DNA of 64,000 bases from Parapedobacter sp035556095 (GTDB taxonomy: Bacteria > Bacteroidota > Bacteroidia > Sphingobacteriales > Sphingobacteriaceae). Positions 16,185-26,136 of the stretch are shown in pieces. The number at the start of each line of letters is the position of its first letter. Position 1 is the first letter of the stretch. Position numbers and translations under genes: made by a program. The DNA is taken from positions 1 through 64,000 of the forward strand of contig NZ_DATMFT010000011.1 in the NCBI RefSeq assembly GCF_035556095.1, written 5' to 3'. The notes under the pieces were generated by a model. It was not told the origin of the DNA. It made no database searches and saw nothing but the letters and a program-made list of their open reading frames with translations.

Positions 16185-17123
16185 ATGAAGATTGGTTTAG
16201 ATATATTGGGTGGCGACTTTGCCCCGGAAGCAACCGTACAAGGTGCTATTTTAGCAGCCAAACAGCTTTCGGAAGCGGAAAAGATCGTACTCATCGGCGA
16301 CCAAGATATCGCTAAGCAACGCATCGAACAAGCAGGGGGAAATCCTGCTTTTTTTGAATATGTACACGCCCCCGACCGGATCGGCATGGGCGAACACCCG
16401 ACTAAAGCCATTGCCCAAAAGCCCGATTCTAGCATCAGCCGCGGGTTTCAACTACTCAAGGAGGGCGCAATTGATTCTTTTGCTTCGGCAGGGAATACCG
16501 GCGCCATGCTGGTTGGAGCGGTATTGAGTGTAAAAACTGTGCCCGGCGTCATCCGTCCAGCTATAGCCACCAATGTACCGAAAATCAAAAGTGGCTTCGG
16601 CATCCTCCTCGACGTAGGCGCTAATGCCGACTGCAAACCGGAAATGCTCCCCCAGTTTGGACTGTTGGGCAGCCTTTTTTCCGAACACGTGTACGGCATC
16701 GAAAAGCCCACGGTCGGCTTGGTCAACATCGGCGAAGAAGCCGAAAAAGGCAATGCGCTCACGCTGGCAGCCTACCCCCTACTAACGGAAAACAAACACA
16801 TCAATTTTGTCGGCAACGTGGAAGGCCGCGAGCTCTTTGACGAAAAGGCCGATGTGATGGTGTGCGATGGTTTTGTAGGCAATATCGTGCTCAAACTTGC
16901 AGAGTCATTTTATGTTCTCACGCGGAAGAAAGGATTCAAAGATGCGTTTTTCGACCGATTCAATTACGAGCAATACGGCGGCAGCCCCATCCTGGGGGTC
17001 AATGCGCCCGTTATCATCGGGCATGGCATTTCTAGTCCAGAAGCCATAAAAAACATGGTCCTATTGTCTAAAAACATGATTGACTCCGACATCATCGAAC
17101 GAATAAAACGGGCTTTCAATTAA
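16185..17123 (+). CDS. plsX: phosphate acyltransferase PlsX
   Basis: A 312-residue enzyme that makes acyl-phosphate from acyl-ACP, the first step of bacterial phospholipid synthesis with PlsY. Family motifs: MKIGLDILGGDFAPE at the start, SFASAGNTGAMLVGA (about 99-113), GLVNIGEEAEKGN, and NFVGNVEGRELF near residue 210. Length is typical. It is followed after 8 bp by fabH, in the widespread plsX-fabH order. Confidence 0.97.
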   Translation: MKIGLDILGGDFAPEATVQGAILAAKQLSEAEKIVLIGDQDIAKQRIEQAGGNPAFFEYVHAPDRIGMGEHPTKAIAQKPDSSISRGFQLLKEGAIDSFASAGNTGAMLVGAVLSVKTVPGVIRPAIATNVPKIKSGFGILLDVGANADCKPEMLPQFGLLGSLFSEHVYGIEKPTVGLVNIGEEAEKGNALTLAAYPLLTENKHINFVGNVEGRELFDEKADVMVCDGFVGNIVLKLAESFYVLTRKKGFKDAFFDRFNYEQYGGSPILGVNAPVIIGHGISSPEAIKNMVLLSKNMIDSDIIERIKRAFN

Positions 17124-17131
17124 TTTGCTAT

Positions 17132-18127
17132 ATGTCAAAAATTCATGCTGCCGTAACGGCTGTACACGGGTACGTACCTGATTATATCCTTACCAACCAG
17201 GAACTCGAAACGATGGTCGACACGAACGATGAGTGGATCACCACTCGTACGGGCATCAAGGAACGGCGTATCCTGAAAGGCGAAGGCAAGGCGACCTCCG
17301 ACATGGCTGTACCTGCAGTGAATGGCTTACTGGAAAAGCGGGGTATCGGTGCAGACGAGATTGACCTGATTATCTTTTGCACGGTTACGCCAGACATGCC
17401 GTTCCCGGCCACGGCTAACATCCTGGCCGATAAAGTCGGTGCGGTAAATGCTTGGGGGTTTGATTTGCAAGCCGCTTGCTCGGGTTTTATCTACGGTTTA
17501 ACCACCGGCGCGCAGTTTATCGAAGCGGGCACACACAAAAAAGTGCTGGTGGTAGGCGGCGACAAAATGTCGTCCATTATCAACTATAAGGATCGTGCCA
17601 CCTGCATCATTTTTGGTGATGGTTGTGGCGCGGTACTGCTCGAACCGAATGAAGAAGGACTTGGCGTGATGGACGCCATCCTTAAGAGCGACGGTTCAGG
17701 TTGCCCTTACCTCAACATCAAAGCCGGTGGATCACTAATGCCCGCCTCACACGCTACGGTAGACGCTGACCTGCATTATGCGTACCAAGAAGGCCGTACC
17801 GTGTTCAAATTTGCGGTGACTAGCATGGCAGATGTGGCCGCGGAAATCATGGACCGCAACAACCTTACAGCCGATGATGTCGCATGGCTCGTTCCCCATC
17901 AAGCCAATAAGCGCATTATCGACGCCACGGCAGACCGCATGGGGCTTAACGACGAGAAGGTGATGGTCAATATCGAACGCTATGGAAATACCACCGCTGG
18001 CACCATCCCGCTCTGCTTGTGGGAATGGGAAAGCCGACTGAAAAAAGGCGATAACCTCATACTTGCGGCGTTTGGAGGGGGATTCACATGGGGCTCCGTG
18101 TTCTTAAAATGGGCGTATGGTGATTGA
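17132..18127 (+). CDS. fabH: beta-ketoacyl-ACP synthase III
   Basis: A 331-residue enzyme that condenses acetyl-CoA with malonyl-ACP to start fatty-acid synthesis. The Cys-His-Asn catalytic set is visible: C116 in DLQAACSGFIYGL, His in VPHQANKRI (about 255), Asn in ERYGNTTAGT (about 285). The C-terminal GGGFTWGS is also typical. It is co-transcribed with plsX upstream and probably with accB/accC downstream. Confidence 0.97.
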   Translation: MSKIHAAVTAVHGYVPDYILTNQELETMVDTNDEWITTRTGIKERRILKGEGKATSDMAVPAVNGLLEKRGIGADEIDLIIFCTVTPDMPFPATANILADKVGAVNAWGFDLQAACSGFIYGLTTGAQFIEAGTHKKVLVVGGDKMSSIINYKDRATCIIFGDGCGAVLLEPNEEGLGVMDAILKSDGSGCPYLNIKAGGSLMPASHATVDADLHYAYQEGRTVFKFAVTSMADVAAEIMDRNNLTADDVAWLVPHQANKRIIDATADRMGLNDEKVMVNIERYGNTTAGTIPLCLWEWESRLKKGDNLILAAFGGGFTWGSVFLKWAYGD

Positions 18128-18243
18128 GGAACAATAAATACCGATTTTATTTGTTATATAATAGATTAGCTAATATTTTTGATTCTTTATTAGGGCACCT
18201 TTAGAAATAACAGTATGAAGGCGTCCATTAAACCTACAAAACA

Positions 18244-18723
18244 ATGAGCATGGATATCAAACAGATTCAAGACCTGATTAAGTTTGTGGCGAAGTCAGGG
18301 GTGAACGAGGTAGCTATTGAAGAGGAAGATTTCAAGATCACCATAAAGACAAACCAGGCACCTACTTACGTTACCGCAACTGTACCAACCGCAGCACCGG
18401 CGCCATTACCAGCGGCTGCTTCGGCGGCTCCCGCACCCGAAGCCCCCAAGGCCGAAGTACCCAAAGCGGAAGATACATCGAACTACGTGACCATCAAGTC
18501 GCCGATGATCGGCACATTCTATCGATCACCATCGCCAGACAAACCGGTATTTGTGAATGTCGGTGATGAGGTTAGCACTGGCAAGGTGGTCTGTATCGTA
18601 GAAGCCATGAAGCTTTTCAACGAGATCGAATCGGAGGTGTCGGGCAAAATTGTTAAGATACTGGTCGACGACGCACAGCCGGTGGAGTACGACCAGCCGT
18701 TGTTCTTGGTTGAACCGAAATAG
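18244..18723 (+). CDS. accB: acetyl-CoA carboxylase biotin carboxyl carrier protein
   Basis: A 159-residue BCCP. The N-terminal part (1-38) is followed by an Ala/Pro-rich linker (39-78) and the C-terminal biotinyl domain with EAMKLFNE; K123 is the biotin attachment site. It carries the carboxyl group between biotin carboxylase (next gene) and carboxyltransferase. Start at ATG 18244; an in-frame ATG two codons on is the alternative. Confidence 0.96.
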   Translation: MSMDIKQIQDLIKFVAKSGVNEVAIEEEDFKITIKTNQAPTYVTATVPTAAPAPLPAAASAAPAPEAPKAEVPKAEDTSNYVTIKSPMIGTFYRSPSPDKPVFVNVGDEVSTGKVVCIVEAMKLFNEIESEVSGKIVKILVDDAQPVEYDQPLFLVEPK

Positions 18724-18802
18724 TGCTATTTCACTATATCCGTTCCATACACTGCATTTTGCACACTAACGACCACACACTACCGAAGATAGTTAGACAT
18801 TC

Positions 18803-20143
18803 ATGTTCAAAAAAATACTAATAGCAAACCGAGGAGAAATTGCGTTGCGCATCATCCGCACCTGCCGTGAAATGGGCATCAAAAGCGTAGCGGTGTATTC
18901 CACTGCCGACCGCGACAGCCTACATGTACGTTTTGCCGATGAGGCCGTATGCATAGGCCCTCCCCCAAGCAAAGATTCGTACCTGAATATACCCAATATC
19001 ATTTCAGCTGCGGAGCTCACCAACGCGGACGCGATACATCCTGGCTACGGTTTTTTATCTGAAAACGCCCGTTTTTCGTCCATCTGCAACCAATATGGCA
19101 TCAAGTTCATCGGTGCCACGGCAGAGCAAATCGAGCAGATGGGTGACAAGGCTTCCGCTAAGGAGACCATGAAGAATGCCGGGGTACCTACAATCCCCGG
19201 CTCGGATGGGCTCGTAAACGACGTAAAAGAAGGAATAGCTATTGCCAATGAAATTGGCTATCCGGTCATCCTCAAGGCCACAGCCGGCGGCGGCGGGCGG
19301 GGAATGCGCATCGTCTGGAAGGATGAAGAGTTTGAACCAGCTTGGGATTCGGCGCGTCAAGAGGCGGGAGCTGCTTTCGGCAACGACGGCATCTATCTCG
19401 AGAAATTCGTGGAAGATCCCCGGCACATCGAAATTCAGGTGGTGGGCGACCAATTCGGCACTGTTTGCCACCTTTCCGAGCGCGATTGCTCCATCCAACG
19501 GCGCCACCAGAAGCTCATCGAGGAGGCACCCTCTCCTTTTATCACCCCCGAGCTACGCCACGCTATGGGCGATGCGGCCATCAAGGGTGCCAAGGCGGTC
19601 AACTACGAGGGAGCGGGTACCATCGAGTTCCTCGTGGATAAACACCGCAATTTCTATTTCATGGAAATGAATACCCGCATCCAGGTGGAACACCCCGTTA
19701 CCGAAGAGGTAATCAATTTCGACCTCATCAAGGAACAGATCAAGGTGGCTGCGGGTATCCCCATTTCGGGCAACAGCTACGAGCCCACCATGCATGCCAT
19801 CGAGTGCCGTATCAATGCCGAAGATCCATTTCACGGCTTCAGGCCCTCGCCCGGTAAAATTACCAATTTCCACTCGCCCGGCGGCCACGGCGTACGGGTG
19901 GATACGCACGCCTACTCGGGCTACGTCATTCCACCCAATTACGATTCCATGATTGCCAAACTTATCTGTGTGGCCCAGACCCGCGAGGAGGCGATCTCAA
20001 CCATGGAGCGGGCACTAAGCGAATTTATCATCGAAGGAATCAAAACAACCATTCCATTGCATTTGCGCCTGATGCGCGACCCGAATTTCAGGGCAGGCAA
20101 CTTCACGACCAAGTTTATGGATACCTTTGATTTGAGTGAATAA
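18803..20143 (+). CDS. accC: acetyl-CoA carboxylase biotin carboxylase subunit
   Basis: A 446-residue ATP-grasp enzyme that carboxylates biotin on AccB. The N-terminal domain begins FKKILIANRGEIALRI; the glycine-rich ATP loop is KATAGGGGRGMR (about 154-165). Further motifs are RDCSIQRRHQKL and MEMNTRIQVEHPVTE. Length matches the single-subunit bacterial form. It lies 79 bp after accB and is followed by a rho-independent-type terminator. Confidence 0.97.
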   Translation: MFKKILIANRGEIALRIIRTCREMGIKSVAVYSTADRDSLHVRFADEAVCIGPPPSKDSYLNIPNIISAAELTNADAIHPGYGFLSENARFSSICNQYGIKFIGATAEQIEQMGDKASAKETMKNAGVPTIPGSDGLVNDVKEGIAIANEIGYPVILKATAGGGGRGMRIVWKDEEFEPAWDSARQEAGAAFGNDGIYLEKFVEDPRHIEIQVVGDQFGTVCHLSERDCSIQRRHQKLIEEAPSPFITPELRHAMGDAAIKGAKAVNYEGAGTIEFLVDKHRNFYFMEMNTRIQVEHPVTEEVINFDLIKEQIKVAAGIPISGNSYEPTMHAIECRINAEDPFHGFRPSPGKITNFHSPGGHGVRVDTHAYSGYVIPPNYDSMIAKLICVAQTREEAISTMERALSEFIIEGIKTTIPLHLRLMRDPNFRAGNFTTKFMDTFDLSE

Positions 20144-20170
20144 ATAAATGTAACAACATCCCTTTAAAAT

Positions 20171-20200
20171 ACCATTCTTATCAAATAGAATGGTATTTTT
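20171..20200 (+). terminator. rho-independent-type terminator after accC
   Basis: ACCATTCT (20171-20178) pairs perfectly with AGAATGGT (20187-20194) around an 8-nt loop, followed by ATTTTT. It ends the lipid-synthesis unit and lies before the tatC start. Its tail overlaps a TATTTTTG (20194-20201) that could be a -7 box for tatC. Confidence 0.85.
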
Positions 20201-20216
20201 GCTTTATTATAACAAC

Positions 20217-21122
20217 ATGAGCAAATTATCCGGTAAAAAACTCGTAGAGACCCTCAAAAATAAAGGCAAAACCCTCGAAGCCGAGATGTCATTCTTCGAC
20301 CACTTGGAGGTGCTACGCTGGCACCTTATCCGGTCGGCTATCGCAGTGATTGTTTTCATGGTCGTCGCTTTTTCATTTTACGATTTTATTTTTGACGACG
20401 TCATCATGGGGCCAAAAGACGCAAACTTCTGGACCTATCGTGTGATGTGCCGGATTGCGGACTGGCTCAATACGCCGGATTTTTGCGTTACCGAAGTGCC
20501 GGGCACCATCATAAACACCCAAATGGCGGGGCAGTTTATCCTTCAGATCAACTCCTCATTGATCATTGCGGTGATGTTGGGCTTCCCCTACCTCTTGTAC
20601 GAGGTATGGCTTTTCATCAAACCCGCGCTAACCGATATCGAACGGAAATCCGCCAGCGGCTTCGTGTTTTACGCGAGTCTCCTCTTCGTTTTGGGTGTGC
20701 TGTTCGGCTACTTCGTCGTGGTACCACTGGCGATGAACTTCTTGGCCAATTACTCCATCAGCGGCGACATTGCAAACACCATCACCGTACAGAACTACCT
20801 TTCGTTCGTAGCCACGCTCACGCTGGGGTGCGGTATCATTTTCGAGCTACCGATCGTTATTTTCATCCTTTCGAAACTGGGCATCATGACCCCCCAGTTC
20901 ATGCGGAAGTCGCGTCAATACGCCGTTGTGGTTATCCTGATTATCGCTGCAATTATCACACCAACCCCCGATATCATCACGATGCTCACCGTTAGCTTCC
21001 CCATGTTTATACTCTATGAATTGAGTATCGTCGTTGCGTCACGGGTGCACAAGAAACGGATGAAAGCTGATGCCGATTTTTACAACAAGGAAAAACAAGG
21101 AGAAGAAAAACAACAGGATTAA
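20217..21122 (+). CDS. tatC: Sec-independent protein translocase subunit TatC
   Basis: A 301-residue inner-membrane protein, the twin-arginine signal receptor of the Tat system. The start is placed at ATG 20217, after the accC terminator; a start at 20190 would lie inside the hairpin. Motifs: EMSFFDHLEVLRWHLIRS near the N-terminus (the usual conserved F-x-HLxELRxR element), six hydrophobic segments, and FVVVPLAMNFL in the middle. The C-terminus is charged (KEKQGEEKQQD). rpiB begins 2 bp after its stop. Confidence 0.95.
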   Translation: MSKLSGKKLVETLKNKGKTLEAEMSFFDHLEVLRWHLIRSAIAVIVFMVVAFSFYDFIFDDVIMGPKDANFWTYRVMCRIADWLNTPDFCVTEVPGTIINTQMAGQFILQINSSLIIAVMLGFPYLLYEVWLFIKPALTDIERKSASGFVFYASLLFVLGVLFGYFVVVPLAMNFLANYSISGDIANTITVQNYLSFVATLTLGCGIIFELPIVIFILSKLGIMTPQFMRKSRQYAVVVILIIAAIITPTPDIITMLTVSFPMFILYELSIVVASRVHKKRMKADADFYNKEKQGEEKQQD

Positions 21123-21124
21123 CT

Positions 21125-21565
21125 ATGACGACACCACACACGATTGCCATCGGCGGTGATCATGCCGGCTTTACCTATAAGGCCGAGTTGCTAAACGTTT
21201 TAAAGGATGCAGGCTATACGGTAAAAGATTTTGGCACCCATACCACCGATTCAGTAGATTATCCGGATTTCGCGCATCCCGTGGCTGAGGCGATAGAACG
21301 TGGCGAATTTGACCGGGGCATATTGATATGCGGCAGTGCCAATGGTGTAGCCATAACAGCTAATAAGCATCAAAACATCCGTGCCGCAATTTGCTGGCAG
21401 GAGGAATTGGCCGTCCTCGCCCGGCAACATAACGACGCTAATATTGTGTGTATTCCGGCCCGCTTCATCGAAGTGGACCTCGCAAAAGACATCATCGACA
21501 AATTCCTCACCACCGATTTCGAAGGCGGCAGGCATGCCAACCGCGTGAATAAAATGTCGTGTTGA
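21125..21565 (+). CDS. rpiB: ribose-5-phosphate isomerase B
   Basis: A 146-residue RpiB/LacA/LacB family enzyme interconverting ribose 5-phosphate and ribulose 5-phosphate. Motifs: IAIGGDHAGF at the start, DYPDFAHPVAEAI, and the catalytic-cysteine loop ICGSANGVAITANK (about 69-82), where the last part differs a little from the usual CGTGxGxxxxANK. C-terminal GGRHxxRVxKM is typical. It is coupled to tatC (2-bp gap). Confidence 0.95.
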   Translation: MTTPHTIAIGGDHAGFTYKAELLNVLKDAGYTVKDFGTHTTDSVDYPDFAHPVAEAIERGEFDRGILICGSANGVAITANKHQNIRAAICWQEELAVLARQHNDANIVCIPARFIEVDLAKDIIDKFLTTDFEGGRHANRVNKMSC

Positions 21566-21612
21566 GTCGTAAGTCAAGTGTCTGTTGTCTAGAGTCTCAA
21601 AATAAAAGCACC

Positions 21613-23184
21613 ATGAAGCATTTATTATCATTACTCCTCATTCCGGCCTTTTGCGGATGCATTATGGCCCAAGATCCGGTTCAGCTGAAATATGCGGCTG
21701 AAATCACGCCCGAAACAGCTAAAGCACACCTCTCCACGCTTGCTTCGGCCGAATTCGAAGGCCGCGGGACCGGCGAACCGGGAGGAGAGAAAGCCGCGGA
21801 ATACATCGCAGATGAGTTTAAGCGACTTGGGTTAGCTGGGCCGGTAGACGGTTCATATTTCCAGCCGGTTAAACTGGTACGTACAAAATTTGATGTCAAT
21901 GAATTCACCATCGATGGCAAATCATTTGCCAACGGTCAAGATTTCTATTTCGTAGGAGGCGGCCCCGAGACCACTGTCAATGCCAAAGAAATCGTCTTCA
22001 TTGGCTACGGCATTAGCGACGCGAAGTATGACGATTTGAACGGAGTCGATATCAGCGGCAAAGTTGTATTGGTGATTAGTGATGGTGAACCCAAAGATGC
22101 CCAGGGAAATTCCCTCATCACAGGCACCACCAAAGAATCAGAATGGGCAACTTCCCGTACCAAACGCCTCCAAAACATCACTTCGAGAAATCCGAAACTC
22201 ATTATCGCTATCTCTAACTCGGTGGAAGAAACGCTTGAGCAATTCGGGAACCGCCTCACCCAACCCCGTATTGCGTTGGATGAAGGCACAACCAATAGTG
22301 CTGCTTCCGACCGGGCACCCGTGGCCAACATTAGCCCGGAAATGGCCGATCTGATCCTGGCACGATCCAACACCTCCGTCAGTGAACTGACCAAGCGTAT
22401 CGATGAGACCCAAAAAAGCCAGAGCAAGACCTATAAGGCTCGAATAAAGACAACATTTGGGTCGGTCACCGAGCCGTTTACATCCGATAACGTACTGGGA
22501 TACCTCGAAGGCACAGACCTCAAAAATGAGCTGCTGGTGCTTACTGCGCACTACGACCATGAGGGCAACCAGAACGGCACGATATACTTCGGCGCAGACG
22601 ACAACGGGTCGGGCACCACGGGCATATTGGAACTTGCCCGCGCCTTTGCCAAAGCAAAGGCCGAAGGTCACGGCCCACGGCGGAGTATCCTCTTCATGGC
22701 CGTCACGGCCGAAGAAAAAGGGCTATTGGGATCCAACTACTACTCGCGCCATCCGGTATTCCCGTTGGAAAATACGGTCGTTAACCTCAACACCGATATG
22801 ATCGGCCGCATCGACGACGAGCATCTCCGTGGCAACCATAACTACGTGCACGCCATCGGGTCGGATAAATTGAGCTCCGAACTGAAGGTCATCAACGAAA
22901 ATGCCAATGCCGAGTATACGCACATGGAGCTGGATTATATGTACGACGATCCGAAAGATCCCATGCGTATCTACTACCGTTCAGACCAGTATAACTTTGC
23001 TAAACATGGCATCCCGGTGATTTTTTACTTCAGCGGCTTGCATCCCGACTACCATACTCCGGCAGACACGGTAGATAAAATCAACTTCGAGATGCTTGCA
23101 AAGCGGGTCCGACTGGTCTTCCATACCGCATGGGAAATCGCTAACCGCGACAAACGACTCGTTGTAGATTCCAACAAAGAATAA
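21613..23184 (+). CDS. exported M28 family zinc aminopeptidase
   Basis: A 523-residue protein. The ATG at 21613 is chosen since a signal peptide follows directly (MKHLLSLLLIPAFCGCIMAQ). A PA-like insert (about 120-280) precedes the M28 catalytic domain. Zinc-binding motifs are AHYDHEG (about 312-318), GADDNGSG (328-335), TAEEKGLLGS (365-374), NTDMIGR and a late HPDYHTPADT. Homologues are secreted or periplasmic aminopeptidases that clip N-terminal residues from peptides. It is 47 bp after rpiB, with a 7-mer-type spacer repeat between. Confidence 0.92.
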   Translation: MKHLLSLLLIPAFCGCIMAQDPVQLKYAAEITPETAKAHLSTLASAEFEGRGTGEPGGEKAAEYIADEFKRLGLAGPVDGSYFQPVKLVRTKFDVNEFTIDGKSFANGQDFYFVGGGPETTVNAKEIVFIGYGISDAKYDDLNGVDISGKVVLVISDGEPKDAQGNSLITGTTKESEWATSRTKRLQNITSRNPKLIIAISNSVEETLEQFGNRLTQPRIALDEGTTNSAASDRAPVANISPEMADLILARSNTSVSELTKRIDETQKSQSKTYKARIKTTFGSVTEPFTSDNVLGYLEGTDLKNELLVLTAHYDHEGNQNGTIYFGADDNGSGTTGILELARAFAKAKAEGHGPRRSILFMAVTAEEKGLLGSNYYSRHPVFPLENTVVNLNTDMIGRIDDEHLRGNHNYVHAIGSDKLSSELKVINENANAEYTHMELDYMYDDPKDPMRIYYRSDQYNFAKHGIPVIFYFSGLHPDYHTPADTVDKINFEMLAKRVRLVFHTAWEIANRDKRLVVDSNKE

Positions 23185-23199
23185 TTTAAAGAAATACAT

Positions 23200-24846
23200 A
23201 TGTTACCCCGTATCAATTTTACCGTTACACAGGCTTACAAATACCTAAGCAATCACTACGTTGACATTGCGCCGAAACACCTTACCGAGCTCTTCGCCGC
23301 AGACAAAGAACGGTTTGCCAAGTTCTCGATCACTTTCGGCGACATCTTGTTCGATTATTCTAAAAACCGCATCGATGACACGACGAAAGCACTACTCCTC
23401 CAGTTGGCCCGCGAATGCCGGCTTGAGGAAGCTATCAACGCGATGTTTGCCGGGGACGCCATCAACGAAACGGAAGGGCGTGCAGTGCTACACACTGCGT
23501 TGCGCCACCAAGGCGATAGACCCGTGCTGGTGGATGGCAAAGATGTGATACCCGATGTAAAGGCTGTATTAACCAAGATGCGTGGGTTTTCCGAGCGAAT
23601 CATTGGTGGTGATTGGAAAGGCCATACCGGCAAGCCCATCACCGATGTGGTCAACATCGGTATCGGTGGCTCTGACCTGGGTCCGGTGATGGTTACGGAA
23701 GCGCTGAAGCCTTACAAAAACCACTTGAATATCCATTTCGTCTCGAACGTAGATGGTACACATATGGCAGAGACACTTAAAAAAGTGGAGCCGGAAACCA
23801 CTTTGTTCTTGATTGCTTCCAAAACGTTTACCACACAAGAGACCATGGCCAATGCCCATACTGCCCGGCAATGGCTCCTGGATAGCGGTGCCGCCGCCGA
23901 TGCTGTAGCCAAGCATTTCGTAGCCCTTTCTACCAATGCGAAAGCGGTAGCCGAGTTCGGTATCGATACACAGAACATGTTTGAGTTTTGGGATTGGGTA
24001 GGCGGCAGGTACTCGCTGTGGAGCGCCATCGGACTCTCCATTGTGCTTAGCATCGGTTATGAAAACTTTGAGCAGTTGCTCCAAGGAGCAAACGCGAGCG
24101 ACAAGCATTTCCGGGAAACACCGTTTGAGGAAAACATTCCGGTCATCATGGCGCTGCTTGGTGTGTGGTATAACAATTTCTTCGACGCCGAAACGCAAGC
24201 CATCCTCCCCTATGACCAGTATTTACATCGATTTGCCGCGTATTTCCAACAGGGTGATATGGAGAGCAACGGCAAATATGTGGACCGCGAAGGCAATCCC
24301 GTAGAATACCAAACAGGGCCCATCATCTGGGGTGAGCCGGGCACCAATGGCCAGCATGCCTTTTACCAGCTTATCCATCAGGGCACAAAGTTGATTCTCT
24401 GCGACTTTATCGCGCCTGCGCAGACCCACAATCCCATTGGCGAGCACCATACGCTGCTCCTATCCAATTTCTTTGCGCAGACCGAAGCACTGATGAATGG
24501 TAAGGATGAAGCCGAGGTAATCACCGAATTGAAAGCATCGGGCAAATCAGACGAGGAAATCGCTCGTCTGAAGACCTTTAAAATATTCGAAGGTAACCGG
24601 CCCAGCAACTCGTTCCTCATCAAGAAAATCACGCCCTTTACGCTAGGGTCATTGATTGCCCTCTATGAACACAAGATTTTCGTGCAGGGCATCATCTGGA
24701 ATATCTTCAGTTTCGACCAATGGGGCGTGGAGCTCGGCAAGCAGTTGGCTGGGAAAATTTTACCCGAGCTGCGGAACGATGAGGCTATTACTTCCCACGA
24801 TGCGTCTACTAACGGCTTAATCAACCGCTATAAAACATGGCGTTGA
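23200..24846 (+). CDS. pgi: glucose-6-phosphate isomerase
   Basis: A 548-residue enzyme interconverting glucose 6-phosphate and fructose 6-phosphate. Signature segments: VVNIGIGGSDLGPVM (about 150), FLIASKTFTTQET (about 202-214), FWDWVGGRYSLWSAIG and the C-terminal GIIWNIFSFDQWGVELGK signature. Length fits the long bacterial form. It lies 15 bp downstream of the M28 peptidase gene on the same strand. Confidence 0.97.
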   Translation: MLPRINFTVTQAYKYLSNHYVDIAPKHLTELFAADKERFAKFSITFGDILFDYSKNRIDDTTKALLLQLARECRLEEAINAMFAGDAINETEGRAVLHTALRHQGDRPVLVDGKDVIPDVKAVLTKMRGFSERIIGGDWKGHTGKPITDVVNIGIGGSDLGPVMVTEALKPYKNHLNIHFVSNVDGTHMAETLKKVEPETTLFLIASKTFTTQETMANAHTARQWLLDSGAAADAVAKHFVALSTNAKAVAEFGIDTQNMFEFWDWVGGRYSLWSAIGLSIVLSIGYENFEQLLQGANASDKHFRETPFEENIPVIMALLGVWYNNFFDAETQAILPYDQYLHRFAAYFQQGDMESNGKYVDREGNPVEYQTGPIIWGEPGTNGQHAFYQLIHQGTKLILCDFIAPAQTHNPIGEHHTLLLSNFFAQTEALMNGKDEAEVITELKASGKSDEEIARLKTFKIFEGNRPSNSFLIKKITPFTLGSLIALYEHKIFVQGIIWNIFSFDQWGVELGKQLAGKILPELRNDEAITSHDASTNGLINRYKTWR

Positions 24847-24911
24847 CCGATTAGACGGCACTTTCTTCGGTAAGGGGAATTTCTTGCACGGAATTTGCCG
24901 CCTTATTGCCT

Positions 24912-25409
24912 ATGAACAGGCAACTTCATTGGCGATCAATTACGGCGATTGTTAGCACGGCTGCATTGTTGATTGGTAGCTCTTGCCAGGAGCCCACGTC
25001 ATCGGACGACAAAACCACAGCACAGGGCGATACCGTATCCCACGGCGCAGTAGTTCCGATGGCAGCGACTTCGTGCTACCTCCACACGCACGGGCGGGAT
25101 TCCGTACACCTGCGCATCACGGTGACAAACGACAGCGCTTCGGGCACGCTACAATTCAAAAACTACCAGATCGACGGCAGCCAAGGCACGGTAAGCGGCC
25201 GGTTTCGGGGCGATACGCTCATGGTTATCTACGACTTCCATGCCGAGGGCACCCACAACCGTACAGCGGAGGCATTCCTTAAACGGGGGGCCGATCTAAT
25301 ACGGGGGGTCGGCGACCGGGAACCGGTGGGAAACACGTACCGGTTTACCAATCGTAGTGCCATCGATTTCGAGGCTGGCCAGATTTTTCAACCGGTACCG
25401 TGTGATTAG
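24912..25409 (+). CDS. small hypothetical lipoprotein
   Basis: A 165-residue protein with a lipoprotein signal (hydrophobic AIVSTAALLIG, then SSCQ). It starts at ATG 24912; an upstream TTG two codons earlier is less likely. The mature part is beta-rich with ATSCYLHTHGRDSVHLRI, SGTLQFKNYQIDG and GRFRGDTLMVIYDF, a pattern seen in small Bacteroidota lipoproteins of unknown role. Two cysteines in the mature part (about 55 and near the C-terminus) might form a disulfide. It converges with tpx. Confidence 0.75.
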   Translation: MNRQLHWRSITAIVSTAALLIGSSCQEPTSSDDKTTAQGDTVSHGAVVPMAATSCYLHTHGRDSVHLRITVTNDSASGTLQFKNYQIDGSQGTVSGRFRGDTLMVIYDFHAEGTHNRTAEAFLKRGADLIRGVGDREPVGNTYRFTNRSAIDFEAGQIFQPVPCD

Positions 25410-25433
25410 TTGGCTGGTATGCGAAGACTTAAT

Positions 25434-25934
25434 TTACGCCAGTGCTGCCAGCGCATTGTCGTAGTTGGGCTCGTTGGTTATCTCAGCAACCTGCTCGGTA
25501 TATTGCACCGTGCCGTCTTCACCAATAACCACCACCGCACGACTCAAAAGCCCTTCCAATGGACCGTCGGTTAGTTTCAATTGGTAAGCATCCGAAAAAT
25601 TGCTATCCCTGTACTCCGATAAGGTTTCCACGTCGCTAATGCCTTCCGCTGCACAGAACCGCCCTTGTGCGAATGGCAGGTCTCTTGAAATGCAGAGCAC
25701 CACAGTGTTGTCCAAGCCAGCGGCTTTCTCATTGAACGCCCGTACCGAGGCCGCACATGTGCCCGTATCTATGCTCGGAAAAACATTGAGGATTACTTTC
25801 TTTCCTTGGTAGTCACTCAACGACGTCGTTGATAGGTCTCCGGCTATCAATTTAAAATCGGGAGCTTTGCTTCCCACAGCCGGAAGCGATCCGGCAGTAT
25901 GTACTTCTGTACCTTTGAATGTTATTGTTGCCAT
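25434..25934 (-). CDS. tpx: thiol peroxidase
   Basis: A 166-residue atypical 2-Cys peroxiredoxin that reduces hydroperoxides with thioredoxin. The peroxidatic cysteine is C60 in VFPSIDTGTC and the resolving cysteine C94 in QGRFCAAEG, the usual spacing of 34 residues. The N-terminal segment ATITFKGTEVHTAG is typical. It is a single gene, convergent with the lipoprotein gene before it. Confidence 0.96.
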   Translation of the reverse strand: MATITFKGTEVHTAGSLPAVGSKAPDFKLIAGDLSTTSLSDYQGKKVILNVFPSIDTGTCAASVRAFNEKAAGLDNTVVLCISRDLPFAQGRFCAAEGISDVETLSEYRDSNFSDAYQLKLTDGPLEGLLSRAVVVIGEDGTVQYTEQVAEITNEPNYDNALAALA

Positions 25935-26058
25935 AATTTTTTGATTTTCCGTAATAATAGCAAATTCCTACTGGGTTTGAAAGGACTTGGCCAATTGTTG
26001 ACAGGTGGATGATATTACCTGCGCGTCGTAGTCGTTAGTTACCCGGAAAACCCATGAA

Positions 26059-26094
26059 AGCTGATTTCACCGTCCATCAGACGGGAAATCAGCT
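26059..26094 (-). terminator. strong hairpin, probable terminator of the first SusC-SusD operon
   Basis: AGCTGATTTC (26059-26068) pairs perfectly with GAAATCAGCT (26085-26094), a 10-bp stem with a 16-nt loop. Read on the minus strand it follows the last gene of the SUS operon by about 43 bp and is followed by a short GGGTTTTCC stretch rather than a long T run. It could also act for RNA stability. Confidence 0.6.
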
Positions 26095-26136
26095 AACACA
26101 CTTGATGTTCGACGCATTTCTGTACGTCCACTACAT